A DNA stretch of 64,000 nucleotides from Wurfbainia villosa (GCA_025175895.1 CM046000.1:91992753-92056752); one strand, 5' to 3'; shown: positions 1 through 11,418, numbered from the stretch's first letter. Numbers and translations are program-made. The notes: generated by a model from the letters alone, not told the origin.

Positions 1-38
1 CAAATTTTGAAAATTTAGAGGTCCTAAAGTATATACAC

Positions 39-895
39 CCCCATCATTGAGTTTGGCAGTGAGAGTATTTGCTATGGCAAGAGGAAGAAGCAGCAGGGAC
101 GGTTAAGAGAGAGAAAACTAAGTTAACAATTATGGGATAACTTATAGTACTTTCCTTCGCTATCAACAAAAAATTCGTCAAAGTTAACGAAAATACAATG
201 GTGATGATTTCAGAGGTGCACAGGTGCGAGATCTATAAAATCTGCAAATAAGCAAGGCAAAATAAGTAGATACCATGCACATTCCAATTTTTAAACCTTT
301 GGGTTTGTCGCAGAGGTGAGCAAGGATCATTCTTCGCTGTCAAGATAACGATATTAGTTTCCAAATGGTAGCAAAATTTTTTACAGCATATATGATGAAA
401 ATAATGGTTGAGATGTAATCACACTGATATTAATGTCATAACAATAAACTCCTAGGAAACAAAAGCCACATGCATACAATTACAACTAATATATTCAAAG
501 CCTGCAAATTGTTAGTATGCTTACCACTAGAAATCCGAATGCAAATCCAGTTCCAGTTACAAGCAAATGAGGGTAATTACGCATAATGTTGGAAGGTGGT
601 AAATATGACCTGCGATCATAATAGTGGTATCATGACACACTAAAACTACATGTCATAAAACATCAACTAAGTACTACCGTATACAAACTAGATAAGAACT
701 CCAGCCATGAGTACGCCAAAAGGAAATAGCTTCCAATAAAAGAAACCACATTATTCAACCCAAAAAAAGCGAGTTCATCAAGCATTCATTTACATTTATG
801 AAGATTTAGAACCATATGAATTACCATAGCTAAGGTCAAAATCATGCTTCCTTTTTGTGCTTGGACAACCTTCTGCACATTGCTAATGCTACCAA
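39..895 (-). pseudogene. AAPT: Aminoalcohol (choline/ethanolamine) phosphotransferase gene fragment
   Basis: Five consecutive exons of an AAPT-type CDP-alcohol phosphotransferase can be read on the minus strand. In gene order they are ~895-825 (NVQKVVQAQKGSM), ~729-684 (LFPFGVLMAGVLI then a stop), 609-525 (IMRNYPHLLVTGTGFAFGFL), 336-274 (RMILAHLCDKPKGLKIGMCM) and ~95-39 (LLPLAIANTLTAKLNDG). The functional enzyme is an ER or Golgi membrane protein making phosphatidylcholine and phosphatidylethanolamine from diacylglycerol. These exons cover only C-terminal membrane segments, not the catalytic CDP-alcohol motif. Introns remain, with GT donors at 824, 524, 273 and 38. A TAG at 690-688 replaces the tryptophan expected after GVLI. 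It is a captured, non-functional fragment; further exons may lie beyond the left edge. Confidence 0.85.
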
Positions 896-977
896 ATAGA
901 TGTGAAGTTATTTAATTTTGCAGTTATTTGCTTAATTAGCAAAAGAGTCACATAAACTTGACACAACTTTGACAAAC

Positions 978-1352
978 CTACAAAGCATGTATATCATAAA
1001 TGACAATACTAGTTGGACCACCTTTGGATTTAGGAATCATCGATAATATCCATGCCATTGTAAATGCAGTAGCAACATCTCCTTCATCTTCCACACATTC
1101 AAAAGAGCTATAGTTGGAAAGAATGGTAGTACCAAGGGAAAAGAAGCATCAAATAATTTAGGTAAAGCAAAACATTGCAAAAATCTGATAAAAAATGACT
1201 CCTGGTGAGTTGAAAGAGGCTAGAAAAGCAATATGTTGTCCTCTAATATCATGTGCATTGCTAGTGAAAAGATTTGGGAATCCATCATCAAAGTTTCTAG
1301 TAGTATTATGAAAAATACATCTGCATTATCCGACTGAGATTTCATTTTAGCT
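978..1352 (-). pseudogene. PRS: Ribose-phosphate pyrophosphokinase (PRS3/PRS4-type) fragment
   Basis: The minus strand from 1352 to 978 encodes recognisable pieces of a plant PRPP synthetase of the PRS3/PRS4 class. In order they are LAKMKSQSD, NFDDGFPNLFTSNAHDIRG with QHIAFLASFNSPGVIF, ALPKLFDASFPLVLPFFPT, EDEGDVATAFTMAWILS and GGPTSIVIYDIHAL. The functional enzyme makes phosphoribosyl pyrophosphate from ribose-5-phosphate and ATP. At least three frameshifts separate the pieces (about 1300-1330, 1165 and 1120). The expected glutamine after HAL is a TAG at 980-978, immediately before a GT donor at 977. Only the middle of the protein is present. It lies upstream of the AAPT fragment on the same strand, with about 80 bp between, so one transcript could contain both. 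Confidence 0.85.
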
Positions 1353-1370
1353 AGATAAATTTTCAATAAC

Positions 1371-2375
1371 TAAAAAAATAATAAAAGGGAAAAAGCTTAG
1401 TTGTATGGATAGAAAAGTAAAATTCATGCCGCTGAAGCTAAAGATGGAAAATTTGTTGCAACTTCCAATAAGTAGAGCTGCTACATTTTCCCTTTCATAT
1501 TATAGATGTAGCACTTAAGCATACTCGGGATGAAGTATACGAGTTAGAGGGTTATGATTCATATCAAAATACTAGATCTTACTAGTGCTTAATTTAACCT
1601 CTCTTATAGAAAACAAAAGATAATTAAATGTGGCTCATGTATAGACTATAGGAAATGCAAATGGTTGATGCATGAGGACACAAGAAACCAGCAACCAGTG
1701 GATCATTCTTGAGGTGACAACATCTTCCCAAAGAGCACGCTCTCACAAAGATCCGATGAAGTGACGGTGTGGCTGAGCTAGGGCTTGTGCTAAAAGGATG
1801 ATGGTTGTCGCACACTAGAGCAGCAACAACGACCTTGGCATCGGGAATGGTGACATAGGCGAGCGAGTGAATGGTGACAATAGATGAAAACAGGCGTCGA
1901 TGGATCTGTATACTCACAACAAGGACTAGGCTCCTCCTTGGCCTCGGCGATAAATGCCGAAGTAATGGCCAGCAGATGGTGGCTCAGCGTCGGATCATAG
2001 ATCAGTGGCAAAGGATTTTCTTACTGCCAAGCGACCATCACAGAAGGGCGATGATCGAAGGGGGGATCAACATTGTCGCATGCGCGGCTGCGGCAACGTA
2101 CGAGCAAGAGGCAATGACAGTACATGCAAGGAATAGGGCATCGATGCTCGCTGCTGTCTGGATCGACGGAGCGTAGCAAGCAGGTGGTGGCGCGAGAACT
2201 CACGGCAGAGGAAGAAGGAATGGTTGTCGGTGATTAGGTCGCGGGAAGAAAGGAACGACGACCTGGGGAGAGATCGCCGATGTGGGCGGCTATCGGGCAC
2301 GACAACAAAAGAGACTAGAAAAAGGGATCGGAGTTTTGGGCGGCATCGTCCCAACTATTGTTAAAATAAAAACAG
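1371..2375. other. Unassigned arm of the Pack-CACTA
   Basis: The part up to about 1630 is AT-rich and shows no coding I recognise. From about 1640 to 2340 it becomes richer in G and C, with several short overlapping open frames on both strands (for example 1871-2176 plus and 2067-2354 minus). None has a recognisable domain. On the minus strand this stretch lies upstream of the two captured fragments, where a leader, first exon or promoter would be expected, but I see no clear TATA or splice signal that proves it. Confidence 0.4.
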
Positions 2376-2379
2376 TTTT

Positions 2380-2629
2380 GAAATAAAAATAAAAATAAAA
2401 ATAAAAATTAATAATTTACAACAGTTTTGAAAAACCGTTGTAAATTGTGTTGTTAATTAAAAAAAACTACACTCAACGACAATGGATAGTGTTAAACCGT
2501 TGTCTTTTGTGTTATATGGATGCTCAAAGACAACGGTTTTGTCAAAAACCGTTGTTGTTTATCAAAATCACAACGGTTTCTCTAAAAATCGTTGTCTTTG
2601 TGGTGTTATCTTTTCATATTTTTGTAGTG
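2380..2629. repeat. Subterminal repeats and right terminus of the Pack-CACTA
   Basis: Repeated AAACCGTTGT / ACAACGGTTT units occur in both orientations from about 2420 to 2600 and end in ATTTTTGTAGTG at 2618-2629. Arrays of short direct and inverted repeats next to the terminus are the known binding sites of the CACTA accessory protein TnpA. The repeat unit differs from that of the CACTA at 15740-24607, so the two belong to different subfamilies. Confidence 0.75.
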
Positions 2630-2631
2630 TA

Positions 2632-5386
2632 GGAAATCTATACACACTTGAACCAAAAGCTCCCACGATGTAAATAGAAGTTAATAACTCATCTTCTAAT
2701 TCCAATAAGAGAAAAGAACCTTCGAAGATGAACCAAACATATCTTTGGCATCTTAGGCTTGGTCATATTAACCTAAGAAGAATTCAAAGGTTGATAGCTG
2801 ATGGACTTCTGGGTTCATTAGTGGTGGAAGATTTCCCAACCTGCGAATCTTGCTTGGAGGGTAAAATGACCAAGAGGCCTTTTAAGGCCAAGGGGTATAG
2901 AGCCAAAGATGTGTTAGAATTGGTTCATTCTGATTTGTGTGGTCCTATGTCTATCCAGGCTAGAGGTGGTTTTGAGTATTTCGTCTCTTTTATAGATGAT
3001 TATTCGAGATATGGATACATTTACTTGATGCACCGCAAGTCTGAATGCTTTGACAAGTTCAAAGAATTCAAGGCTGATGTGGAGAAACGTCAAGGTAAAA
3101 GTATCAAGACACTACGATCTGATCGTGGTGGTGAGTACCTCTTGGGAGAGTTTAGAAATTACTTATCAGAGGCTAGGATTCAATTCCAATTGTCTTCACC
3201 TAGCACACCCCAGCAGAATGGTGTAGCCGAGCGAAGGAATATGACTCTTATGGAGATGGTTAGATAGATGATGAGTTATTTTGAGTTGTCAGATTCGTTC
3301 TGGGGATATGCTCTAGATACGGCGGTGTACATTCTGAACTTGGTTCCATCTAAATCAATGCCTTCTACTCCAACAGAATTGTGGACTGGACGAAAGCCTA
3401 GTCTAAGACATATTCGGATATGGGGGAGTCCAGCACATGTGCTGAAGGCAGATGCTAGTAAGTTGGAACCTTATACAGAAGTACGCATGTTCGTTGGCTA
3501 TCTAGAGGAACGAAAGGTGGTTTGTTTTATAATCCTAGAGATCAGAGGGTGATTGTTAGCACAAACGCTAGATTTCTAGAGGAAGACTATATGATGAACC
3601 ACAAGCCCATGAGTAAGATTATTCTGGAGGAAATAAAAGAGGAAGCCACTTCTTCAGTACCACCAGTACAAGAGGATATACCATAAGTCACTGCACCGCG
3701 TATCACAGAGGATACATAGGTGATACCTCGTCGTAGTGGGAGGGTTGTGAGATAGCCTGATAGATTCATGTTCTTGGGAGAATCTTCTGATTTGGTCCAT
3801 GGCATCATGAACCTGATCCCTGGACATATGACGAGGCAATCCAAGATAAAGATGTAGTAACTTGGTGAAGTGCAATGAATGCTGAGATTGAATCTATAGA
3901 TTTAAATTAGGTCTAGGAGCTAGTAGAACCACCCGATGGTGTAAAAACTATTAGATGCAAGTGGATGTACAAAAGAAAGAGAGGAATAGATGGGAAGGTT
4001 GAGACCTTCAAAAAGAGGCTTGTTGCGAAGGGGTATACTCAGAAAGAAGGTATCCATTATGAGGAGACCTTTTCGCTGGTAGCCATGCTTAAGTCTATCC
4101 GGATTCTCTTATGCATTGCAGCTCATATGGATTATGAGGTGTGGCAGATGGATGTCAAGACAACTTTCATTAATGGAAGTCTTGAGGAAAACATCTATAT
4201 GAAGCAACCAGAGGGATTCATTGCAAAGGGCAAAGAGCATCTTGTATGTAAGCTTAATCGGTCCATTTATGGATTGAAGCAAGCTTCGAGGTCTTGGAAC
4301 ATCCGCTTTGATGAGGTAATCCAGTCTTATGGATTTATTTAAAGTCCGGATGAGTCTTGTGTATACATGAGATGTGACAGAAATGTAGTGGTATTTCTTG
4401 TACTATACGTAGATGATATTTTGTTAATTGGCAAAAATGTCAAGGTGTTATCGGATGTAAGGGTATGGTTGTCCAAAGAGTTTGATATGAAGGACTTGGG
4501 AGAAGTGGGACACATCCTTGGGATCAAGGTTATAAGGGATCGCAGGAAAAGGATATTGTGCTTATCTCAAGATTCATACATAGAAACCATTATGGATCGT
4601 TTTAGCATGCAGAACTCCAAGAAGGGTTTTCTACCTTTCAGGCATGAAGTTCCTTTATTTAAGGAGATGTGTCCTAGAACATCTGAGAAGATAGAGGAGA
4701 TGAAGGCAGTTCCTTATGCCTCGGTAGTAGGAAGCCTCATGTATGCGATGCTATGTACCAGACTAGATATCTGCTTTGTTGTGGGCATGGTCAGTAGATA
4801 TCAGAGTAATCCAGGAAAGAGACATTGGATTGCGGTAAAGCATATATTGAAGTATCTGAGAAGGACTAGGGATTATATGCTAGTTTACTAGGTAGACCAA
4901 TTACTCCCTGTGGGTTACACACATTCTGACTTCCAATCAGATAGGGATAACAGTAAGTCTACCTCAGGTTTTGTGTTTACTTTGGGAGGTGGAGCCATTG
5001 TATGGAGGAATTTCAAGTAGAAATGTGTGGCAGACTCTACCATGGAAGCTGAGTATGTGGCAGCCTCTGAGGCGGCCAAATAAGTTGTGTGGCTCAGGAA
5101 CTTTCTGATGGACTTGGATGTGATTTCTGGTTTGCCCAGAACTATCACAATTTATTGTGATAATAGTGGTGCAGTTGCAAACTCGAAGGAACCACCAGCC
5201 CATAAGGCAAGTAAACACATAGAGCGCAAGTACCACCTGATACAAGAAATCATAAAGAGAGGAGAAGTTGCTGTGGCCAAGATTGCATCGGAGGATATCC
5301 TGGCAGATCCTTTCACTAAGGCCCTTCCCGCGAGAGCTTTTGATAGGCATGTGGAGGGAATGGTAATCAGATGTATGGCAGTTTGA
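2632..5386 (+). pseudogene. Copia A pol polyprotein (pre-IN, IN, RT, RH), decayed
   Basis: Domain order is integrase then reverse transcriptase, which defines Ty1/copia. The GAG-pre-integrase zinc region is at about 2728-2880 (HLRLGH, CESCLEGKM). The integrase core runs 2900-3540, with catalytic signatures HSDLCGP, SDRGGEY and NGVAERRN. Reverse transcriptase runs 3960-4890, with the YVDD active site in VLYVDDILL near 4400. RNase H runs about 5000-5386. In-frame stops appear at 2670 (TAA), 3265 (TAG) and 4340, and between 4888 and 5080. The frame shifts around 3530-3960. It cannot yield a full polyprotein and the gag is off-window. Confidence 0.9.
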
Positions 5387-5403
5387 GGACAGCATAGTCT
5401 TTT

Positions 5404-5419
5404 AGTATATGTGAGAGAT
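5404..5419 (+). other. Polypurine tract of copia A
   Basis: The purine-rich run GTGAGAGAT directly precedes the 3' LTR start TGTTGGG. It is the expected primer for plus-strand DNA synthesis. Confidence 0.6.
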
Positions 5420-6334
5420 TGTTGGGATGTATACTGAAAAGTCTATCTTTTGTATGAACATCTTTATTTTGAAATAAGAATCACATGATCATTGTTTGCA
5501 TATTTATGGTGATGCATATTGTCTAATACATTACATTGTAGATAACATGGTGTGTGGTGCCACACGGGAGATCATGTTATCGACTCTTAGTAAAGTATAA
5601 GTATAGGCTCACAACTGAGATAACTTTGGACAAACCATTGGTATGGTTGTAGTGTGATTTGGTATTGGTTTGTCTTGACCATATAATCACACTAGTACAC
5701 TTTGTGTGTATTGAGCAGGACCGACTTAGAGGTGATTCGATTTATTGCCGACTACATAATCGAATCGGACCTCAGATATTATATTGTACATACTCTTAAT
5801 CCCGATATAATAATGGGCACATATACTTAGTATTCATTTCTTTGATTTACCAATGGGCGAGATTTATAGATTAAATCGATAGGCTCGGTAAGTTGGGAAA
5901 TGATATTATTTATATGGTGTGCCGTTGATTATAGGAGGAAACCATATCCTATATATTAGAATGATGATGTCCCCTTGAGGAGCTCATAAGGTTCATCATG
6001 TAAACCCTGCAGGTGGACTTGGTCCGACATGATGAAAAGGTTGAGTGGTACTACTCATGGAGTTAGATGTTGATTAATTAATGGTCAATAAATTAATTAA
6101 TCGACAAACATTCAAGATCTTAAACACGGGTAGAAAATGTACATATAATATATGGAGCCATATTAACTTATGGGGGTTGGTGAGGTAGATCAATGATAAT
6201 CCTTTAGTGGATTGGATTATCATTAATGGATCGGACTTTATGTTGGCTTGATCCATTGGGTGGCCAAGATCCAACTCCTCCTCATGGTCCCTATTATAGC
6301 CTATTAATACCTCATGAAGCCTAGATCCAATGGA

Positions 6335-6455
6335 TGAAAACAAAACTCTAGATCCAAAGGTAGATATTAAATCTCTAGATTCGACGATTGAGATTAAATC
6401 TCTAGATCCGACGGTTGAGATTAAATCTCTAGAACCAATGGTGGAGATTAAAACA
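6335..6455 (+). repeat. Short tandem repeat in the copia A LTR
   Basis: About four imperfect copies of a roughly 33-bp unit containing GAGATTAAATCTCTAGATCC lie just upstream of the TATA-like box. It corresponds in position to the longer 26-bp array of the copia B LTRs (read there on the opposite strand). Confidence 0.7.
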
Positions 6456-6472
6456 AGGCTTATCCCTAACTC

Positions 6473-6480
6473 TATAAAAG
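6473..6480 (+). promoter_or_regulatory. Probable TATA box of the copia A LTR
   Basis: TATAAAAG lies about 1.05 kb into the LTR, right after the tandem repeat, in the usual place for the U3 promoter. It is inferred from position and sequence only. Confidence 0.5.
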
Positions 6481-7565
6481 GAGAGGAGGGGGTGGGCGGC
6501 AAGGAGGAATCCCATTAGAGATAGGATTAGGGTTAGGGTGGGCGGCAAGCTTGGAGATTAGGGTTTGGGGTTGGAGGCACCAAATAAGGAAAGTTTTCCT
6601 TATCTCTTCTTCTCCCTTGGTGGCCGGCGCCCATACCAGCCTTCCCTCCCTTGGCCTGTGTCCAAACCAGCCCTTCTCCTTCTCCTTGGCCGGTGGAAAC
6701 AAGACTTAGGGTCTTTCCTTGGAGTCTTGGTCAGTTTCCATCTTATTCTCCTTCTCCTTCTTGGCCGGCGGCAAGCACCAACCTTGGAGTTAGTGGTTGG
6801 TTGAAAGAAGGAGGAGTGTCTTGTTTCTATACTTTCTCTTGTTCGGAGCGAGCAAGGAAGGAAGATTGGTGATCTAGGAGCTTCAACTTTTGGTAGATCG
6901 TCGCCCAAACGATGTCCAAAAGGAGGAAGGTCATACAATAGAAGATCGAGAGGTATATCGATTGTCTATTTTCTTTTGTAACATGTTTATATTTGTTTTT
7001 CAATTATATGAATGTTATATATTCTGTTTTGTGGCTAATATAACTTGAACCCCGAACATAAACACAAATTACGGCGATCCGTACATTGTCTATTCCGCGG
7101 CTATTCGAAGAATAGACGTTCATTGCTTAAACAACTAGTTTGTTCAAGTGTCTACTCTAATCGAATAGCACGACGATGAAACGGTTGCTTGGGTAATCCT
7201 CTTTTCAAGGATATTTTTTTTTATCCGGGGACGTAGAAGGGATCACCATGAACAAGCGACCGAGTTGAAGAGTGGAGGGAAGTTTCCTACCTTCAACATA
7301 TTGCATCAGTATTGCCATGTGTGGTGGCAAATATGCATGTGATACTAACTGTATTTGCATTCCCATAGGCAGCGACATACCCATGATTGGTGGTGTATTT
7401 TCATACAATACAAATTGCATCTCCATTACCAATTGCAGTGGTGTGGCCATGTTGGATGGTGTATATGCATATGATACTATTGTATCTGCATAGTCATGAG
7501 GAATGGTGTATATATATATGATATACATTGCATCTGCATTGCCATGTGGGGAGGCATAGCCATGT

Positions 7566-8955
7566 TGTAGGGTCGATCGGTGGCCGGCTAGAGGGGGTGA
7601 ATAACCCTCAATCATCGTATGGTGGAATCGTTCTTCTTGCGTCGCTTGTCTACGAATGTCGTTAGCGCAGCGGAATAACAATAATAATGAAAATACTAAC
7701 AACACATACAAGCATACACAAGATATACGTGGTTCGGAACCGAATGATTCCTACTTCACGGGCGAGCTCACCGAGCTCTAGTTATGCACAAGACACTAAC
7801 TAAACCAATCCTTCTCGACAACACGTCGGAGGTGGAGAAACCTCTCACAAGCAATTACACTAAGTAATATGAAATACAAGCAATACAAAGACAAATACGA
7901 AATACACGTAAAGAACACTTTACAACGCTTGCTTTGAATCCTTTGCTTGTTGCTTGCTTTAGATGGCTCTTGAAGGTCTGGAATGCAACAACAATTCCCC
8001 TCCAATAGCTTCATAAAAGTCTTGGCGAATTCCCCATCTTGAGCTCCGTGATTTCGGCATCGGTCGTGACCATGACCATCACCGACCGTCCTCGAGTCAT
8101 GTTGTCTCACAATAGCCAGATCCACATTGGTCAAGTTCCAACGGATCACACATCAGTCGACTAATAGTACCCATCAGTCGACTGGTAACCCATCAGTCGA
8201 GTGTTGGTGAGCTCGACTAGCTTATGTGCTCGTGCACAGTGCGATCAGTCGACTGCTTCCCTTATGCAGTCGACTGATGTTGACTTGATCCAGCCAAACA
8301 CCAATTGAACCCTAGTCGACTCAGAGCAGTCGACTGATACCTATGCTAGTCGACTGATGTCGGGTAAAACCTCAAACCCATGTTGTTTGAGCCTCTGACA
8401 CTCAGTCTTAGCTACTTGGCCAAGTCCACCTTATCCCTCATGGAGTTCCCCACCGAAGCTCTCTTCCCTCGGCCTACGTCCCTTGGATGCGTCAAGCGCA
8501 CGACTTCGCAACGCTATCCTTCACCGCTCATGCCCTCAAAGTATGCTTTACTTTGGGCTCACTCCATTCGCTCCCCGTCCGGTGGTCCCTTGGATGCACC
8601 AAGCGCATGGCTTCGCAATGCCATCCTTCACCGACTCAAGGACCCCGAGCCTAGTGAACTTACAAAGTCCTCAAGACTTCCCACATGCACCAAGCGCACG
8701 ACTTCGTAATGCATTTCTCACCAAGCACCAAGTGCACGGCTTTGCAATGCTTTGGACTTTTCAACACCAAGCTCCATGCTTGGATTTTCCATGCCAACTC
8801 CATGTTGGACTTTCCCACACCAAGCTTCATGCTTGGATTTTCCATGCCAACTCCATGTTGGACTTTCCTATGACAATCCCATGTCATAATTTTAGTCTAT
8901 CATCAAAATACTGCTCGAGTCAAACTCGAGTCAACCTAGGTCGATTGCACCAACA
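7566..8955 (-). repeat. C1 LTR (3' LTR in element orientation)
   Basis: It runs TGTAGGGTCGATCGG to GCACCAACA on the plus strand. It is 1,390 bp against 1,419 bp for the partner, with scattered mismatches, so the insertion is not very recent. It holds a cluster of the palindrome CAGTCGACTG and near copies at about 8155-8360. Confidence 0.88.
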
Positions 8956-8969
8956 ATCTCCCCCTTTTT
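8956..8969 (-). other. Polypurine tract of C1
   Basis: Read on the minus strand, AAAAAGGGGGAGAT abuts the LTR start TGTTGG. This fixes the element orientation as minus. Confidence 0.8.
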
Positions 8970-10550
8970 GATGATTGACAAAACTACCATCTCAAGTCTA
9001 CCAATTCTCACATCCCAATGAGAATTCCAACGAACCCTAATTGGTAACTTGGTAACTTCTCCCCCTTTTTGACATCACATCAAAAAGGTCCTCCCCATGG
9101 GTTTGAATGTCTCATATCCCAATGAGATCTTACAATCTCTCCCTTGGAGGAAACACATGCCTACAATCTTTCTAGTGATAAGTCCCATATCATTTAAAGA
9201 GAGGCAACCCAATTTTCCTCCCATGAGGAAATACACATTCATCTTCCCATGATGGATACCTCCCCCTAGAGGCTTGCTCCCCCTTGACCATTGCACCAAC
9301 AATGTCCTTGGAGAGTCTCTAAGCCAATAGGAACATTAACCAAATCAAAATTAAGGCAAAGTTCAACAATGAACTCTCATCCACCTTAAGATTGATACTC
9401 TCCCTAAACACTTCTCTTAATCCATGTCCAATGGATTTCCACCCTTTCTAATGCTTTCCCAAGTATGTCCTAGGGTTAAGAGTGGTTAGGGGACCAAAAC
9501 ATAGCTGAACATGGGCCTAACCACAAGGGTTTACCCGAAATTAGCCTATGCCAGTCGACTCTCTCAGCTACCAGTCGACTAGACTTGTCATCAGTCGACT
9601 GGTCTCCATTCCAGTCGATTGATAACTACATTTGTAGTTTGCTGAATTTCGGAAATGAATTTCCAAAATTCGTAAGTAAATATACATATGTTGAAAAATC
9701 TTGAAATTTGGTATGTATATTACTTATCATAAACACTATGGGTGAAAAATATTTAAAAATTATTTTACTCACTAAAATAGGAGATTGATACAAAGTTCAA
9801 AAGTTAAGAAAAGCTTCAATATTAAGCCCTCTTTGTATCATCCCATTCAATGGTGATTGCTATCAAAAGATAGACTTCACCAAGGTTTTTCAAAATATTT
9901 TCAAAATGTTTTTGAAACTTTTAATTCCTTTTTCCTAAACATCTCACTTGTATTTAAATGTGCAAAACACATTCAAGTCAAATATTCTAGTGAGATGTGG
10001 GTTTGTATTCTTTAATGGTCTCATGCATATTCTAAGGCAACTCTATTTGATTCCCTTATGCATGGGACTTCAAATTATGTCATTGTCCTTAATTCCATTT
10101 TATTTTATGCATGATGATGATTATGGCATAGATATGATATAAATGAAAGCATATGCCAAAATCATGATGTCATGGCATATGAATGAAAACTAAGCATACA
10201 TGACATCTAAAAATAAGTCTAAACATGATCATGATATTTTTAGAGATAAAAATGAAAATGATGTCATGTCATGGAAAGGCAAATAAATTATGGCAAGAAA
10301 AATATACTAAGGTATAAAATACCTAAGTGTTAAAATCTAAATTGTCATTCCTAGGAATTAATTTTATTTTGCCGCAATACCATTATTTTCCAAGTGTGCT
10401 ATAAACCCAAAATGGCACACCCGTACTTTTAAGACTTATTTGTGCCAATTTAATTATTTTTCAACTTCTCAAAGTATATTGACACATCCTAATGTGTCAA
10501 ATCATCATGGCTAGTGTTACTATCCATTCACTTAGGGTTGACACACCCCA
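8970..10550 (-). other. C1 interior without recognisable coding
   Basis: AT-rich sequence lies between the polypurine tract and the gag-side open frames. It includes two or three CAGTCGACTG-like sites at 9550-9625. I find no protease, integrase or reverse transcriptase motif. In an ordinary copia element pol would be found here. Confidence 0.6.
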
Positions 10551-10556
10551 ACCCAT

Positions 10557-10904
10557 CTAACTAGAATCGATCATGCTCCTAGGAACCCAATACCTATTGG
10601 AGCTCCTTGGGTTAACAAGGTATTCATTAGGGATAACTTCCCTAGATACCTTCCTAATGACCCTTTTAGGCTTTGAAGTCATAGTCTTTTGGGTCTTAGC
10701 TAAGTCAACTCTAGGGGTAACTCCCCCTTTGACCTTCTTAGTGGCTACATTTGATTTCTTTGAAGTCTTAGCCACTAGACACTTACCATAGCTAGTCTTA
10801 GGGATAACTTCCCTATTAGCTTTGGTTTTCTTAGACCTAGAAATTATTCCATAATCAAATGGAACATTATGATAAGTCTTCTTGGGCTTAGGTTTGTGAC
10901 CCAA
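10557..10904 (-). pseudogene. C1 basic region downstream of Gag
   Basis: A lysine-rich open frame of 115 codons ends in REVIPNEYLVNPRSSNRYWV. The matching part of C2 (about 51420-51500) reads WIPKEYLVNP followed by YWVPKS, so the segment is conserved between the two elements and was probably translated as the C-terminal part of the gag polyprotein. In many plant copia elements a similar segment sits between the Gag knuckles and the protease. The frame is not joined to the upstream gag, so it is scored as broken. Function unknown. Confidence 0.55.
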
Positions 10905-11418
10905 ACCTTCCTTGCCCTTAGACCGTTTTTGAACCCTAGGTCTTGACTTTTGGGCATTAGACCCCTTAACCGAATTTGTAATTATTTTGAGGCCTTCTCA
11001 AGTATTTCTAGCCTTGAACTCAAGGCTTGGTTTTCTAATTCTAATTTTCCAATTTTTATTTTTCATTAATCTTTTGGGAGGGACCCTTTCTAGGCATATG
11101 CCTAGACTTTTTGGGATTAAAACCCAAATTTTCTTCTATTATTCTAATTGATTCCCTAGGCAAGATAGTTCTAGTGTTATTGGTCCTAGGTTTGTCCTTA
11201 GATATATGATCATGCTTGGCACCTAGACAAACATATTTCTTCCTACTAGCATGCTTTTCATTTATAATTGCAAGTGAACTAAAATAATTTTTAGCATGTT
11301 TTTTAACTTTCAGAATTAAAGGTGCATTAAATAAATTTACCTTAGGGTTAGCTTTAGAAGATCCCCCTACATAAGATACACCTTCTTGCCCTTTCTTCCT
11401 CCTCCTAGGGCATTGGCT

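Larger units (their letters stand above)
1..2629 (-). mobile_element. Pack-CACTA-like element, right part (left end outside window)
   Basis: The element ends at 2629 in ...tttttgtagtg, the inverse of the CACTACAAAAA terminus typical of CACTA (En/Spm) transposons. About 250 bp of AACGGTT/CGTTGT subterminal repeats precede it. The next base begins copia A pol sequence at the codons for Gly-Asn-Leu-Tyr, so the element is inserted inside that retrotransposon. The interior has no transposase but carries minus-strand exons of two unrelated host genes (39-895 and 978-1352). This is the layout of a Pack-CACTA, a non-autonomous element that has captured gene fragments. The strand given is that of the captured exons. 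The left terminus and the 3-bp duplication cannot be seen. Alternative: only the right arm is transposon and the rest is another insertion. Confidence 0.72.
2630..7298 (+). mobile_element. Ty1/copia retrotransposon A, 3' part
   Basis: This is a plus-strand copia element holding pre-integrase, integrase, reverse transcriptase, RNase H, polypurine tract and a 1.88-kb 3' LTR. Its 5' LTR and gag lie to the left of the Pack-CACTA, outside the window. The LTR starts TGTTGGGATG at 5420 and ends TTCAACA at 7298. The next five bases, TATTG (7299-7303), are the presumed target duplication, because the sister LTR of X reads through acgTATTGcatcag near 39648. It is closely related to copia B but in the opposite orientation. 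Confidence 0.88.
5420..7298 (+). repeat. 3' LTR of copia A
   Basis: The LTR runs from TGTTGGGATGTATACTG to CCTTCAACA (1,879 bp). Its first hundred bases closely match the reverse complement of the copia B LTR end (TGTTGGAATGTATACTGAAA), so the two elements share a family. It contains a short tandem repeat near 6340-6460 and a TATA-like TATAAAAG at 6473. Many small open frames inside it are not genes. Confidence 0.85.

Noticed and set aside
1871..2354. Open frames in the GC-richer arm of the Pack-CACTA as a third captured gene
   Set aside because: No frame gave a family I recognise. It may be a captured leader exon but I cannot support a call.
8380..8971. Open frames in C1 LTRs with similar peptides at 13034-13657
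   Set aside because: They recur because the two LTRs are copies. They contain the short LTR repeat and no domain.
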